A stretch of DNA of 61,621 nt from a virus, in the IMG/VR virus record IMGVR_UViG_3300048930_000318, positions 1 to 61,621 of that record, one strand, 5' to 3'. The notes under the pieces were generated by a model. That model worked only from the letters and a program-made list of their open reading frames with translations. It did no database searches and had not been told where the DNA came from. Below, one piece after another: positions 39,375 through 48,161 of this stretch; position 1 is the stretch's first letter, and each line of letters opens with the position of its first letter. The translations under genes were made by a program, and so were the position numbers.

Positions 39375-41981
39375 ATGGAGCCACGACAAAGAGATCGAAA
39401 CTGCTCACTATGCAGTTTAAGCCAGAATTGCTATACACCCTGCCTTTGGGGTGAGGGAGACAAAAGCAGCCCAATCATGCTTGTTGGGTTTGAGGTTGGT
39501 GAGGAAGATGATAAGGCACAAAGAGTCTTTATTGGGGATGCTGGACGTAAGTTCACATACTTACTAGGAAAAAGTGGACTCAAACGCAAAGATCTCTATC
39601 TCACCAACCTCGTCAAATGCTTTCCTGACAAAGAGACACCTAAGAAAAAGCCGCACATTGATGTCTGCAAGCCCTACATCTATCAGGAGATCCACGAAGT
39701 ACGCCCCAAGGTGATCGTTGTCTTTGGTGAACCTGCTACAAAAGCCTTGATCGGTAAGACTTCTAAATTCAAGCACCTTGTTGGATTTCCTGTTTATCAT
39801 ACATTCCATCTTGGGGATGAAGAGTTTGACTGTTGGGTTATACCCACGCACAGCCCCGCCGCAGCCCTTCGACAATGGGAGATCGACGCGCAGATTATCC
39901 GCGCACTTGAAGACGCTCAGGTCTATGCCAAGGGTGAGAAAGCGTACACGCTACCAGAAGCGCCTTACGTCACGATTAAGACCATAGAAGATGCAAGGCA
40001 ATACCTCGGTATGCTTTTGGAACAGAGCGTGATTGTAGTGGATACTGAGACCCTTGGTTTGCGTGTGGCCAAACACGCTATCCTTGACATCGGATTCTGT
40101 TATGACAAGAACCAACCCGCTATCATCCTGCCCCTCTTCGACAAAAAGAAAGGCAACCTCTGGGGCGACCACCTCCCTGAGATCAAACAACTTGTCAAAG
40201 CCGTCCTACTCAACAATAACGCAAAAGTGGGCGGTCACAACTTCAAGTTTGATATGCGCTTTCTCTCTTGGTGGTTAGGTGAAACCCTCTTCATCCCCAA
40301 CGTATTCGATACCCTCACCATGCACCACGTCCTTGACGAAAACAAACCCCACAACCTCACCTTCCTACTTGGCCACTTCTTCCATTGGGAACGCTATGAT
40401 TCGGCAATGGAGCCTTACAAGAAGACAGGAAAAGACTTCGGTGATGCCCCATCAAAAGTCCGTCACCAGTATCTTGCCTATGATGTTCTTGGTGAATTCC
40501 TGCTTTATGAAAAACTCTCACCACAGATCCCAGAAAAAGACCTTGAAACCGTCTATCAAACAGAAGTCGCACTCACCAACTACCTTCTCCCTGTTGAACT
40601 TACAGGTATCCGCTTCAACAAGGAAAAGATGGATGAACTGGTGATCCATAACCGAGACCGCGCAACAAAGGCTTTGACACGGTTACGCGAGATCGCTACT
40701 GACTTCGGTATAGGATCTAAAGAAAAGCCATTCAACCCAAACTCTTCCCAACAACTCGCAAAGTTACTCAAAGATGCGGGGGCTTTGCTTCTACATAAAA
40801 CAGATACGGGTGCAGACTCCACAGGCAAGAACGTACTCAAATACCTTGCCACACAACCCGATCAGCTTGTGGCTGAGATCTCCACTCTCGTCCAAGAACT
40901 CCGTAATGCCAACAAACTCCTGTCCACATACCTTGACGGTAAGCCTGTTGATTGCGGTCTTGACGATGTAGGCGACGTAAATGACAACGAAGATAGGGGC
41001 TTTTTCTTCTATGTGGACGAGGATCTGCGTTGTCGTCCATCCTACAATATCTCCCTCACCGCAACAGGTCGCCTATCCGCAACGGAACCCGCAGTACAGA
41101 CTGTTCCCCGCCTATGGGGTATCCGATCCCTTTTTGTCCCAGACAACGCAAATAGCGTGTTTCTCTCTTGCGACTATGGAAAGATCGAGTTGTGTGTCTT
41201 GGCATGGTGTGCAAACGATCCTGTGATGGCTGACGAGTTGAACCGAGGTATCGATCTCCATGCAAAGACAGCTATCACAAAGCGTCTCAAGAGAGCGCCC
41301 ACAGAGGAAGAGTTCGAGAAGATGCTTGCTGAGTTGGTGAAACTACCAACGTGGAAACAGGAACGCGCAGTAGCAAAGGCTGTGTCGTTTGGCACTCCCT
41401 ACAACATCTCTGCAAAAGGGATCGTAGATGGGAATCCTGACGCCTTTGATGCGGATATGCCCGTAGAGGATCGGATCGAGATCGCACAGGATATGATCGA
41501 TGCTTACTTTGAGCGGTACGAGAAAGTCAAAGAGTACCTTGATCGCCAGTTTGTCGCAGCCCAAAACATCGGATACCTGAGAACATACTTCACCAAGAGA
41601 GAGAGACGGTTCCATGACGCCGTTGCTTGGCTCAATACGGAATGGTCAAAGAATACAAGGCTCCATAACCTCGACAAAAACAACCTGCGTTCTCAAGCCT
41701 GTAACTTTGAGATCCAGTCCACCGCTTCCGATGAACTCACGAGAGCCACAAAGCGGGTATATGAAGGTCTCCAACAGTCCAATATCCCAGACTTCCGTAT
41801 CGTCTTCTCTCTCCACGACCAGTTCATGTTCAACGTCCACAAAGATCATGTAGAGGAAGCAAAGCCTCTTATCCGATCTTGGATGGAAACTACATTTCCA
41901 TCGGATGCTTTGCACAAATTCGAGATCCCATTCAAGATCGATATAGCCGTACAAAGATGGTGGGGTGATAACGAATACTAA
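39375..41981 (+). CDS. Family A DNA polymerase with N-terminal UDG-like and 3'-5' exonuclease domains
   Basis: 868 residues, three parts. (1) About 1-190, a family-4 uracil-DNA-glycosylase fold with Fe-S-type cysteines (CSLCSLSQNC, later CKPYIYQEI), but GEAPGE reads GFEVGEE and the HPS region reads THSPAA, so glycosylase activity is doubtful. (2) About 215-390, a DnaQ-type proofreading exonuclease: DTETLG, HNFKFDMRF, YLAYD. (3) Polymerase: TATGRLSATEP, motif A DYGKIELCV, motif B RAVAKAVSFGTPYN (Asn instead of Gly after Tyr), motif C SLHDQF (Gln instead of Glu). SPO1-like phage polymerases also carry a UDG-like N-terminus. Likely the replicative polymerase, probably used with the phage clamp. 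Confidence 0.92.
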   Translation: MEPRQRDRNCSLCSLSQNCYTPCLWGEGDKSSPIMLVGFEVGEEDDKAQRVFIGDAGRKFTYLLGKSGLKRKDLYLTNLVKCFPDKETPKKKPHIDVCKPYIYQEIHEVRPKVIVVFGEPATKALIGKTSKFKHLVGFPVYHTFHLGDEEFDCWVIPTHSPAAALRQWEIDAQIIRALEDAQVYAKGEKAYTLPEAPYVTIKTIEDARQYLGMLLEQSVIVVDTETLGLRVAKHAILDIGFCYDKNQPAIILPLFDKKKGNLWGDHLPEIKQLVKAVLLNNNAKVGGHNFKFDMRFLSWWLGETLFIPNVFDTLTMHHVLDENKPHNLTFLLGHFFHWERYDSAMEPYKKTGKDFGDAPSKVRHQYLAYDVLGEFLLYEKLSPQIPEKDLETVYQTEVALTNYLLPVELTGIRFNKEKMDELVIHNRDRATKALTRLREIATDFGIGSKEKPFNPNSSQQLAKLLKDAGALLLHKTDTGADSTGKNVLKYLATQPDQLVAEISTLVQELRNANKLLSTYLDGKPVDCGLDDVGDVNDNEDRGFFFYVDEDLRCRPSYNISLTATGRLSATEPAVQTVPRLWGIRSLFVPDNANSVFLSCDYGKIELCVLAWCANDPVMADELNRGIDLHAKTAITKRLKRAPTEEEFEKMLAELVKLPTWKQERAVAKAVSFGTPYNISAKGIVDGNPDAFDADMPVEDRIEIAQDMIDAYFERYEKVKEYLDRQFVAAQNIGYLRTYFTKRERRFHDAVAWLNTEWSKNTRLHNLDKNNLRSQACNFEIQSTASDELTRATKRVYEGLQQSNIPDFRIVFSLHDQFMFNVHKDHVEEAKPLIRSWMETTFPSDALHKFEIPFKIDIAVQRWWGDNEY

Positions 41982-41989
41982 AATAGTGG

Positions 41990-42018
41990 TTGACAGGATC
42001 TCTTTCTTGGTGTAGAAC
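41990..42018 (+). promoter_or_regulatory. Sigma-70-like promoter, rightward
   Basis: TTGACA (41990-41995), 17 bp, TAGAAC (42013-42018). Nearly the same sequence, including spacer, as the leftward promoter at 22925-22953. Confidence 0.65.
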
Positions 42019-42031
42019 ATAAATATCATCG

Positions 42032-42048
42032 GTGATCAAGTAGATCAC
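42032..42048 (+). promoter_or_regulatory. Leader hairpin/operator GTGATC-N5-GATCAC
   Basis: Same hairpin as at 3133 and 22894, 13 nt downstream of the -10. Confidence 0.5.
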
Positions 42049-42071
42049 ACTAACCAAGAAAGGACAAAGCC

Positions 42072-42719
42072 ATGACACGAAAATATGAATTCACAGGTGA
42101 AGAGAAAGGCTTTAACGGTAGAATTCTCAAGAGAATCCGCAGGATCTCAGATGGTCGTGTTGGGGGGTGGATCGAAAAAGAAGAAAACCTCTCTCACCAC
42201 GGATCTTGCTTTGTATTTGCTAATGCTAGTGTCTTTGGTAATGCTGGTGTCTATGATAATGCTAGTGTCTATGATAATGCTAGTGTCTTTGGTAATGCTT
42301 ATGTCTATGCTAATGCTCGTGTCTATGATAATGCTAGTGTCTTTGGTAATGCTTATGTCTATGATAATGCTCATGTCTTTGGTGATGCTAGTGTCTTTGG
42401 TGATGCTAGTGTCTTTGGTGATGCTCATGTCTTTGGTGATGCTAGTGTCTTTGGTGATGCTAGTGTCTATGATAATGCTCGTGTCTTTGGTGGGATGGTC
42501 TGCACAAAAGATATTATGTATGCTAGACTGTATCGCTATATCATCACCTGCTCAGATTCACATATCTCTGTTGGGTGTCAATCTCACGCCTTTGATTTCT
42601 GGAAAGAACATGGGGAAAAACTTGCAAAAGAGAACAATCTATCAGATACAGAACTTGCCCTATATAAAAGTGTCGTCCTTGGCATGATCTCCTACCGTGA
42701 AGCAAACCAGAAAGGGTAA
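42072..42719 (+). CDS. Hexapeptide-repeat (beta-helix) protein, copy 2
   Basis: 215 residues, paralogue of 22221-22871 on the other strand. Tandem six-residue units (VFGNAS, VYDNAR, VFGDAH and variants) span about residues 48-142 and predict a left-handed beta helix. The N-terminal (TRKYEFTGEEK ... RRISDGRVGGWIEKEENLSH) and C-terminal (YRYIITCSDSHISVGCQSHA) domains are nearly identical to copy 1. In DNA the repeats are 18-bp units (GGTAATGCT, GATAATGCT, GGTGATGCT cores), so unit number can change by slippage. Function unknown. Confidence 0.8.
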   Translation: MTRKYEFTGEEKGFNGRILKRIRRISDGRVGGWIEKEENLSHHGSCFVFANASVFGNAGVYDNASVYDNASVFGNAYVYANARVYDNASVFGNAYVYDNAHVFGDASVFGDASVFGDAHVFGDASVFGDASVYDNARVFGGMVCTKDIMYARLYRYIITCSDSHISVGCQSHAFDFWKEHGEKLAKENNLSDTELALYKSVVLGMISYREANQKG

Positions 42720-42754
42720 AACCATGTCAAATAAACTTTCACCGCCCCGTCCAC

Positions 42755-42970
42755 TTGTTCCTGCTTGCCCTGTTGGATATAAGCGAAGAGGCGGCGGAAA
42801 GGCTTGACCTCTTGAAAGAATCGACTATCGGAGGAAATCGTTCCGCTTGTATTAGACAACCTCTACAACTATTTGAATATGTTGTGGAAAGAACCGTGGA
42901 AGGAGATAGTCTTTTTGTTGGTAAAGATAAAGAGGCCGCTGTAGAACTGAAACTTCTCGGACTTGTATAG
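42755..42970 (+). CDS. Small protein, start uncertain
   Basis: Up to 71 residues (LALLDISEEAAERLDLLKES ... AAVELKLLGLV), plausible as a compact helical protein. The only starts in frame are TTG codons. A good ribosome site and ATG at 42724 open a different frame that ends after 27 codons (MSNKLSPPRP...). Either the 42724 frame is a leader, or a frameshift separates the true start from its body. Not recognised. Confidence 0.35.
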   Translation: MFLLALLDISEEAAERLDLLKESTIGGNRSACIRQPLQLFEYVVERTVEGDSLFVGKDKEAAVELKLLGLV

Positions 42971-42981
42971 AGGCGAAAAAC

Positions 42982-43344
42982 ATGACCAGTCAAAAGAAAA
43001 CATTTGATCCACCACTTCGATTGTATGTTGCCTCTGTAGATCGTACACACCTCTTCGGTTCTCGTGTGATCTCGAAGTTGGCTACATCTGAAACGGATAT
43101 TATGTATATCTTCAAAGGTGCAGGTGGATACCAAGAGCGCACACACAAAGATCTTGACGGTAGGAGGATCTGCTTTCTTACCGAGAAAGAGGCATACGAG
43201 GCTCTTATCCGCTATGTGGAAGAGGATCTGGCGGAAGATAACAAGTTGGTGCATGAACGTCTTAATCTACTGCGCAGCCGAATTGCGAATAGTGAAGATG
43301 TAGATATAGTCTTGCACCAGACCTGTATGAAAGAGAGGAAGTAA
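42982..43344 (+). CDS. Protein of unknown function, tandem paralogue 1
   Basis: 120 residues. Beta-rich N-terminal half (LRLYVASVDRTHLFGSRVIS, then KLATSETDIMYIFKG), then RRICFLTEKEAYEALIRYVE and a long helix. The next gene has the same layout (PIKVYLIQD ... VAETDRRYHFSGF ... SACFLTKAEAYKRLISHVE), so the two arose by tandem duplication. Function not recognised. Confidence 0.6.
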   Translation: MTSQKKTFDPPLRLYVASVDRTHLFGSRVISKLATSETDIMYIFKGAGGYQERTHKDLDGRRICFLTEKEAYEALIRYVEEDLAEDNKLVHERLNLLRSRIANSEDVDIVLHQTCMKERK

Positions 43345-43349
43345 GGGCT

Positions 43350-43640
43350 ATGCAAGAAGTGAGGCGGCTACCTGAGCCAATTAAGGTGTACTTGATACAA
43401 GACTCTGCGCCTGACTTGTATGATCCGTGGGTTGTTGAGCAGATAGCTGTAGCGGAAACTGACCGCAGATACCATTTTTCAGGATTCAACGGTTCCGATG
43501 ACAAGTCTGCTTGCTTTCTAACAAAAGCAGAAGCGTATAAACGGCTTATCTCTCATGTAGAGGCAAAGGCGAAACGTACCCAAGACCTTATCTCTAAACT
43601 CAAATATACCCTGTCTTGCATAAAAGACGAGGGGCAGTAA
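43350..43640 (+). CDS. Protein of unknown function, tandem paralogue 2
   Basis: 96 residues, paralogous to the preceding gene (see shared FLTxxEAYxxLIxxVE helix and AxxETDxxYxFxGxxG strand-turn). It is shorter at both ends. The helix at the C-terminus (AKRTQDLISKLKYTLSCIKD) may dimerise. Not recognised. Confidence 0.6.
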   Translation: MQEVRRLPEPIKVYLIQDSAPDLYDPWVVEQIAVAETDRRYHFSGFNGSDDKSACFLTKAEAYKRLISHVEAKAKRTQDLISKLKYTLSCIKDEGQ

Positions 43641-43653
43641 AAAGGAGAAAATA

Positions 43654-43920
43654 ATGGAAAAGCTGTCAAACTGGAAAAAAATGCTGACCCGCGCTCTAAC
43701 CGAAAACGGAGAATCATGGGACGATGTGGTATCAAGCACTATGACAGAAAAGGAGATGAAACGGTATTTTGATGCAGGGTATGGTGGGACGAAGGGTGTA
43801 GCCTTCACCGTCTGGACGCAGGACTCGGTCTATTTTCCTGTGTGCTACGATGGTGCAGAGTCGGTTGGTCGTGTTGCACGAAACCCAGACGGAAAGCCAA
43901 CCGAACACCAAGGCGGCTGA
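43654..43920 (+). CDS. Protein of unknown function
   Basis: 88 residues, AAAGGAG site. A helical start (NWKKMLTRALTENGESWDDV), an acidic middle and a small beta domain with GYGGTKGVAFTVWTQDSVYF and PVCYDGAESVGRVARNP. Not recognised. Confidence 0.55.
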   Translation: MEKLSNWKKMLTRALTENGESWDDVVSSTMTEKEMKRYFDAGYGGTKGVAFTVWTQDSVYFPVCYDGAESVGRVARNPDGKPTEHQGG

Positions 43921-43921
43921 T

Positions 43922-44227
43922 ATGCCTCGAATAACCAACGTGCAAAGAGAAGGTTGGCGATCTGGCTTCTATGTTGGTAGAAAAAAGGATACACCTCACC
44001 ACTTCGGGAACCCATTTGAGGTGAGCATCTACGGTAGAAAGAGGGCTATCAAGATGTTTGAGGAGTGGATAGAGGGAACCGCGCACCAAGAGGTAGAGCC
44101 AGAACGCAGACAGTGGATTCTTGATAACCTTGAGATGCTTAGAGGAAAAGACCTCATGTGTTTCTGCGCCCCCGCTGGTTGTCACGCAGAAACCTACTTT
44201 AGACTGCTTGGACAAGAGATCTCTTAG
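43922..44227 (+). CDS. DUF4326-like protein
   Basis: About 101 residues from MPRITNVQREG (43922). It carries DUF4326 hallmarks: GFYVGRKKDTPHHFGNPFEV near the start and RGKDLMCFCAPAGCHAETYF at the end (GKxLxCxCxPxxCHxxxL pattern). The family is common in phages; its biochemical role is not established to my knowledge. The Cys/His-rich end suggests metal binding. Its TAG stop overlaps the TAA stop of the convergent tail-fibre gene. Confidence 0.75.
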   Translation: MPRITNVQREGWRSGFYVGRKKDTPHHFGNPFEVSIYGRKRAIKMFEEWIEGTAHQEVEPERRQWILDNLEMLRGKDLMCFCAPAGCHAETYFRLLGQEIS

Positions 44228-45951
44228 ACAGCCGCCCGAACATCCCCATCCAACTGAATCTCCCAAAAGTCAACAATCAACTCGTGATCGTTAGCAGATC
44301 CCGCCTCGCTCTCCACACGTCCACCCAAAGACAAGCCCCAATACGTCGGATCAGCATCAAGATCATCTTGTAGTGTCAGGCTCACAGGTGTTGTCATGCC
44401 TGTCACCCAAAACTCCGCAGTCACGTTGTCGGTACAAACAAACCAACCCTGCAAGATTGTATCATCTGCAAGTGTCGCAAGTGTCGCTGTGGATACCGTC
44501 GTACCCGCTTCTGCTTTGTAGTGACCAACCACCGCACCGTTAATAATACGAAATCCGATAAAGGGGCCATCCAACGCACCCGCCGTATCCCAAGCATCTG
44601 AGATCCCAATATACGCTGTATAGGTCGCCTCAACACCCTTGATCGCAAAACGAGAAAAGAAGCGAGGTCTTCTTGTATAACAGGAGAACTCCGCACCCTG
44701 TAGCCGTGAATTTGTTGCAAGGGCATCTGGACTCACAATACGAACAGCCCCCTTTACATTCTCCCAAATAGCGTGTGTGCTATCGGCCATACGCACAACA
44801 CCTGTACCGCCCTCTGTTGCAACATAGGCATCTGGCGCAGTTGCCGCAGATGTCCACTTACTTTGAGGATACATAAACTCGTCAGAGAAACGTGGGGTCA
44901 TTGCCATCCGACCATACTGCTCAATACGGATCTGCAAGGCATCGTCAGGGTCATACACATCAAAGACGTTCTTTTGGTTTGGACGGATAGATGGTGATGT
45001 CTGAAACGAGTTGAGCGTAACAGGCTTGCTTGCTACATCTACGTTGATCTCGTTACCCGCACCAGATCCTTGACCATCGTAAGCGTTGTCCAAAGTGATC
45101 AGAAACACCTTGACCTGCCCAACCATACTATATGTCGCAGAACTCCCCACACCCGCCCCTGTGATGCTACCAAGAAAGACGTAGTTGTCCTTGTCCGTTT
45201 TGATAGCGGTGTTGGTTCCCTTGAGGATAGAGGGGCCGAGAACGTGGACGCGATAGTCAGAAGCGGTTGTGGATGGTGCAGATGCCGATGTATCCTGTCC
45301 AAGAGGGCCAGAACCGCCTGAGTATGGGATCGCAAGGTAGTTTGCACCTGTACCACCATCGTAAGCAATCGTACCCTCGTAGAAAGCCACACTATCATCA
45401 CCGCTAACAGGTGTCTCCAACCAAGCCCTTGCAGTTCTACCCGCAAAAGTGTGGCTACCTGTAGGGTCTGTCAGATTGTTGATCCAAAGGCGGATCGACG
45501 TACCGAGATCCGTAACAGTAGCAGGTGCGCCAACCTCTCCAAAAACATCCTTCTTGGATCGGTACTCAGGGTAGCCGCGCTTTGGGTTGATACTCGCTTG
45601 ATCTGCACGTTGATTCCATCGGATACCCACCTCGTAGTTTGCACCCAAGGTATTCTCAAAGACGATCTCAGAAGTCTCACCAACAAGACTACCGTACAAA
45701 GTGATCACCTTGCCTGTTGCGACAGCTACCCGCTTGGGCGTGGTGAGGTCAAACAACTCGAAGTCTTCCGTAGTGGAGTCTTCCTGTAAAGTGATCTCGG
45801 TGGACTCAAAGACACCCGATTTACCCTGCAAGAAGGCTGCAACAGTTTCATCTGTCAAGTCTTCGATATATTCAAGAAAGTTATCCTTCATATCCTCTTT
45901 GGAGAGAAGGCGATTATCTGTGATCTCAATACGGTTTTGGTTTGTTGGCAT
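44224..45951 (-). CDS. Tail fibre / structural protein
   Basis: 575 residues, beta-rich with many Gly/Ser/Thr-rich segments (TGANYLAIPYSGGSGPLGQD), little charge patterning and no catalytic motif. Residues 370-575 look like a jelly-roll or concanavalin-type domain (GFRIINGAVVGHYKAEAGTT). The N-terminal 60 residues (ITDNRLLSKEDMKDNFLEYI) may attach to the baseplate. It is last in the leftward tail operon, after the gpI-like gene, where receptor-binding fibre proteins usually lie. Homology not recognised in detail. Confidence 0.65.
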   Translation of the reverse strand: MPTNQNRIEITDNRLLSKEDMKDNFLEYIEDLTDETVAAFLQGKSGVFESTEITLQEDSTTEDFELFDLTTPKRVAVATGKVITLYGSLVGETSEIVFENTLGANYEVGIRWNQRADQASINPKRGYPEYRSKKDVFGEVGAPATVTDLGTSIRLWINNLTDPTGSHTFAGRTARAWLETPVSGDDSVAFYEGTIAYDGGTGANYLAIPYSGGSGPLGQDTSASAPSTTASDYRVHVLGPSILKGTNTAIKTDKDNYVFLGSITGAGVGSSATYSMVGQVKVFLITLDNAYDGQGSGAGNEINVDVASKPVTLNSFQTSPSIRPNQKNVFDVYDPDDALQIRIEQYGRMAMTPRFSDEFMYPQSKWTSAATAPDAYVATEGGTGVVRMADSTHAIWENVKGAVRIVSPDALATNSRLQGAEFSCYTRRPRFFSRFAIKGVEATYTAYIGISDAWDTAGALDGPFIGFRIINGAVVGHYKAEAGTTVSTATLATLADDTILQGWFVCTDNVTAEFWVTGMTTPVSLTLQDDLDADPTYWGLSLGGRVESEAGSANDHELIVDFWEIQLDGDVRAAV

Positions 45952-45967
45952 CGTTCTTCTCTATTCG

Positions 45968-48127
45968 CTAGGGGTTAGGCCCAACACGATCTTGACTGGC
46001 AGGTAGTGTGATAACCTCTACGAGATCTGTGTAAGTGGACGATCCAGAAGAGGCGATACCGATCTTTCCTGCACCAAAGGGTACGGAGGCGTAAGTCTGT
46101 TCATAGACGAGAGACCCCGCACGATAGACCTTTATTTTTGCATCGGCCCCGCTGTTTGTGCGGATCATCACAAATCGGAATACATCACGGTACTCGTAGT
46201 CCACGCCCCAATAATCGGTGTAGTATAAGTGGGCTAGGGTTACAGCCGAACCGATGGCTGTAGTCACACCAGAGTTGACACGATTGACTGTCAAAGCCCC
46301 TGTAGTGTAGTTGATTGTTGCGTGGATGTTGTTGTTGGCATCATCGTATAGCAGATATATCTTTGCTACAGTTGAGGCTGTCTTTGCTCGAATACGAACA
46401 CTCAATTGACGTTCAAGATCCCAAGAGTTATAGGCGGTATCTGATACAAGGATCTCACCGCCAGACTCAACCTCGATCTTCTCACCATCAAGAGCATAAC
46501 CGCCCGTCGCATCCCATTGGGAGATGTACTTAGCATCCTCGAACTGATCAAGGAAAGCAAGATATACAATATCGACCCGCTCACCGTTTGGGCGTACAAC
46601 ATCGATCAGATACTTGAAGAGATCCCTATTGAGATCTCCTTTGTCCACGATGCGGATCTCTGTAACATACTCCGAGTTTGCACCCCATAGTCTCCACGTC
46701 CCACCATAGAAACCCGCAGGTGCTACCCAAGATGTATCAAGGTAACCGAGGTATGTTCCCTTGACTAGACTTGTGATGCGGTAGAAACCCTTTCTAGCAG
46801 GGTCAAGCGGTACGTCTAGGAGTTGGAGGTAGGCGTACTGGTTTTCCTTCTCAAATACACGGTTTGGAAAGAATGATGTAGGAAGATCGGTGATCGCGAA
46901 TTGTTGCGATAGCGGATAAGCAGATGCCGCTACACCGACGTTTTGCCAAAGAGACCCTTCGGGTGTAGGTGTATTGAAGTCCAAGGCAACAGGATCGTAG
47001 TCCAACAACATCTCTGTGATAAATGTCTGATCCACCTGCATACGGCGGTCAAACCAGTTTTGAATACGGTAGCGGCCATTGGAGACCATACGGCAAGCAA
47101 CCTCAAAGGAAGGCTCACTACCCTTGAGACTCCACAGGCTACCAGCTTTTGCGATAACCTCTCGTACTTCGGACTCGTCAGCACTCAAGTCCATGTTTTG
47201 TGTAAAACCAACGAGGCTTTTGAGCCAAGGCAAGAACTTTGCGGGGATCTGATAGGGGTCGTACAATTTAGAGAGATCAGAGCAACGATCATAGATCATC
47301 GTTCTTTGCAGATCATCGGGGCCGTCTGGCCCTGTTAGCAATCGCTCAAGAAGTGACGGGCTGTTCTTGTCGTGTTGACGGATACTGTGGCGTAGCATCT
47401 TGTATGTGGAGAATACGACGTTATCTGCTTGGATGTAAAACGACCAGTTGTAGTCCACATTCAAAGAGATCACGTTCTCGGCATAGATTCGGACTTCTAC
47501 AAGATCACCAAACTCAAACTCCACAGAAGGGATCAGAACGAAGTCGAAACCGTTTAGGCCGTTAGCCCGATCTAGCGAAGATGTCCACCCCTCAGCGTAG
47601 GTATCAGTCGATCCGTTGTAGATCTCTCGATCAGTTACATAGATCCGAACAGATGCCAACACCACATCATTTCTATCTCCGATGGATACAGAGATCTTCT
47701 GTAGTGGGTCTTGATCTACCGCGCTATCCGATGGAGAGTGGTAGTTGATATAGGGTGGTCGGATATAACCAACTTGAAAACTGTACGAGTCAGTGAAGGA
47801 CTCGTAAGAAGGCTCACCACTATCCGCCCAAACCTCAACATTTACGGTAGCCCTCTCCCCAAATGTGGTTGGAGGTGTGATCGTGAAAGTATAGCCGTCG
47901 CTAACCCTTACAGGCGTTACAGTGAATCCATTATGCGCCGCTTCACCGCTATATGCTTCTACACCATCAACTTCCACCACCACGCTTGACAAAACAATAT
48001 CATTCATATTGTCACGAAGGTCAAAGACAATATCCGCGTTGTAGTACACACCTGTTGCGGATGGTGCTGGTGTCTGGTTTGATAGTGCGGCGTAAGAATC
48101 ACCGCCGTATGATGGGTTGAAACTCAT
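45968..48127 (-). CDS. Baseplate protein, gpI-like with added beta domains
   Basis: 719 residues. Residues about 1-230 are two Ig-like beta domains (VVVEVDGVEAYSG; VRIYVTDREIYNG). Residues about 270-380 match P2 gpI / phage-tail-I proteins (LYDPYQIPAKFLPWLKSLVG, then ESEVREVIAKAGSLWSLKGS). The remaining C-terminal half is beta-rich with a concanavalin-like look (SVRIRAKTASTVAKIYLLYD). It sits after the gpJ-like gene as in P2/Mu-type tails and would connect fibres to the baseplate wedge. Confidence 0.78.
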   Translation of the reverse strand: MSFNPSYGGDSYAALSNQTPAPSATGVYYNADIVFDLRDNMNDIVLSSVVVEVDGVEAYSGEAAHNGFTVTPVRVSDGYTFTITPPTTFGERATVNVEVWADSGEPSYESFTDSYSFQVGYIRPPYINYHSPSDSAVDQDPLQKISVSIGDRNDVVLASVRIYVTDREIYNGSTDTYAEGWTSSLDRANGLNGFDFVLIPSVEFEFGDLVEVRIYAENVISLNVDYNWSFYIQADNVVFSTYKMLRHSIRQHDKNSPSLLERLLTGPDGPDDLQRTMIYDRCSDLSKLYDPYQIPAKFLPWLKSLVGFTQNMDLSADESEVREVIAKAGSLWSLKGSEPSFEVACRMVSNGRYRIQNWFDRRMQVDQTFITEMLLDYDPVALDFNTPTPEGSLWQNVGVAASAYPLSQQFAITDLPTSFFPNRVFEKENQYAYLQLLDVPLDPARKGFYRITSLVKGTYLGYLDTSWVAPAGFYGGTWRLWGANSEYVTEIRIVDKGDLNRDLFKYLIDVVRPNGERVDIVYLAFLDQFEDAKYISQWDATGGYALDGEKIEVESGGEILVSDTAYNSWDLERQLSVRIRAKTASTVAKIYLLYDDANNNIHATINYTTGALTVNRVNSGVTTAIGSAVTLAHLYYTDYWGVDYEYRDVFRFVMIRTNSGADAKIKVYRAGSLVYEQTYASVPFGAGKIGIASSGSSTYTDLVEVITLPASQDRVGPNP

Positions 48128-48161
48128 TTTTCACCCTCCAAGGATGACGATACTTGCGGTA

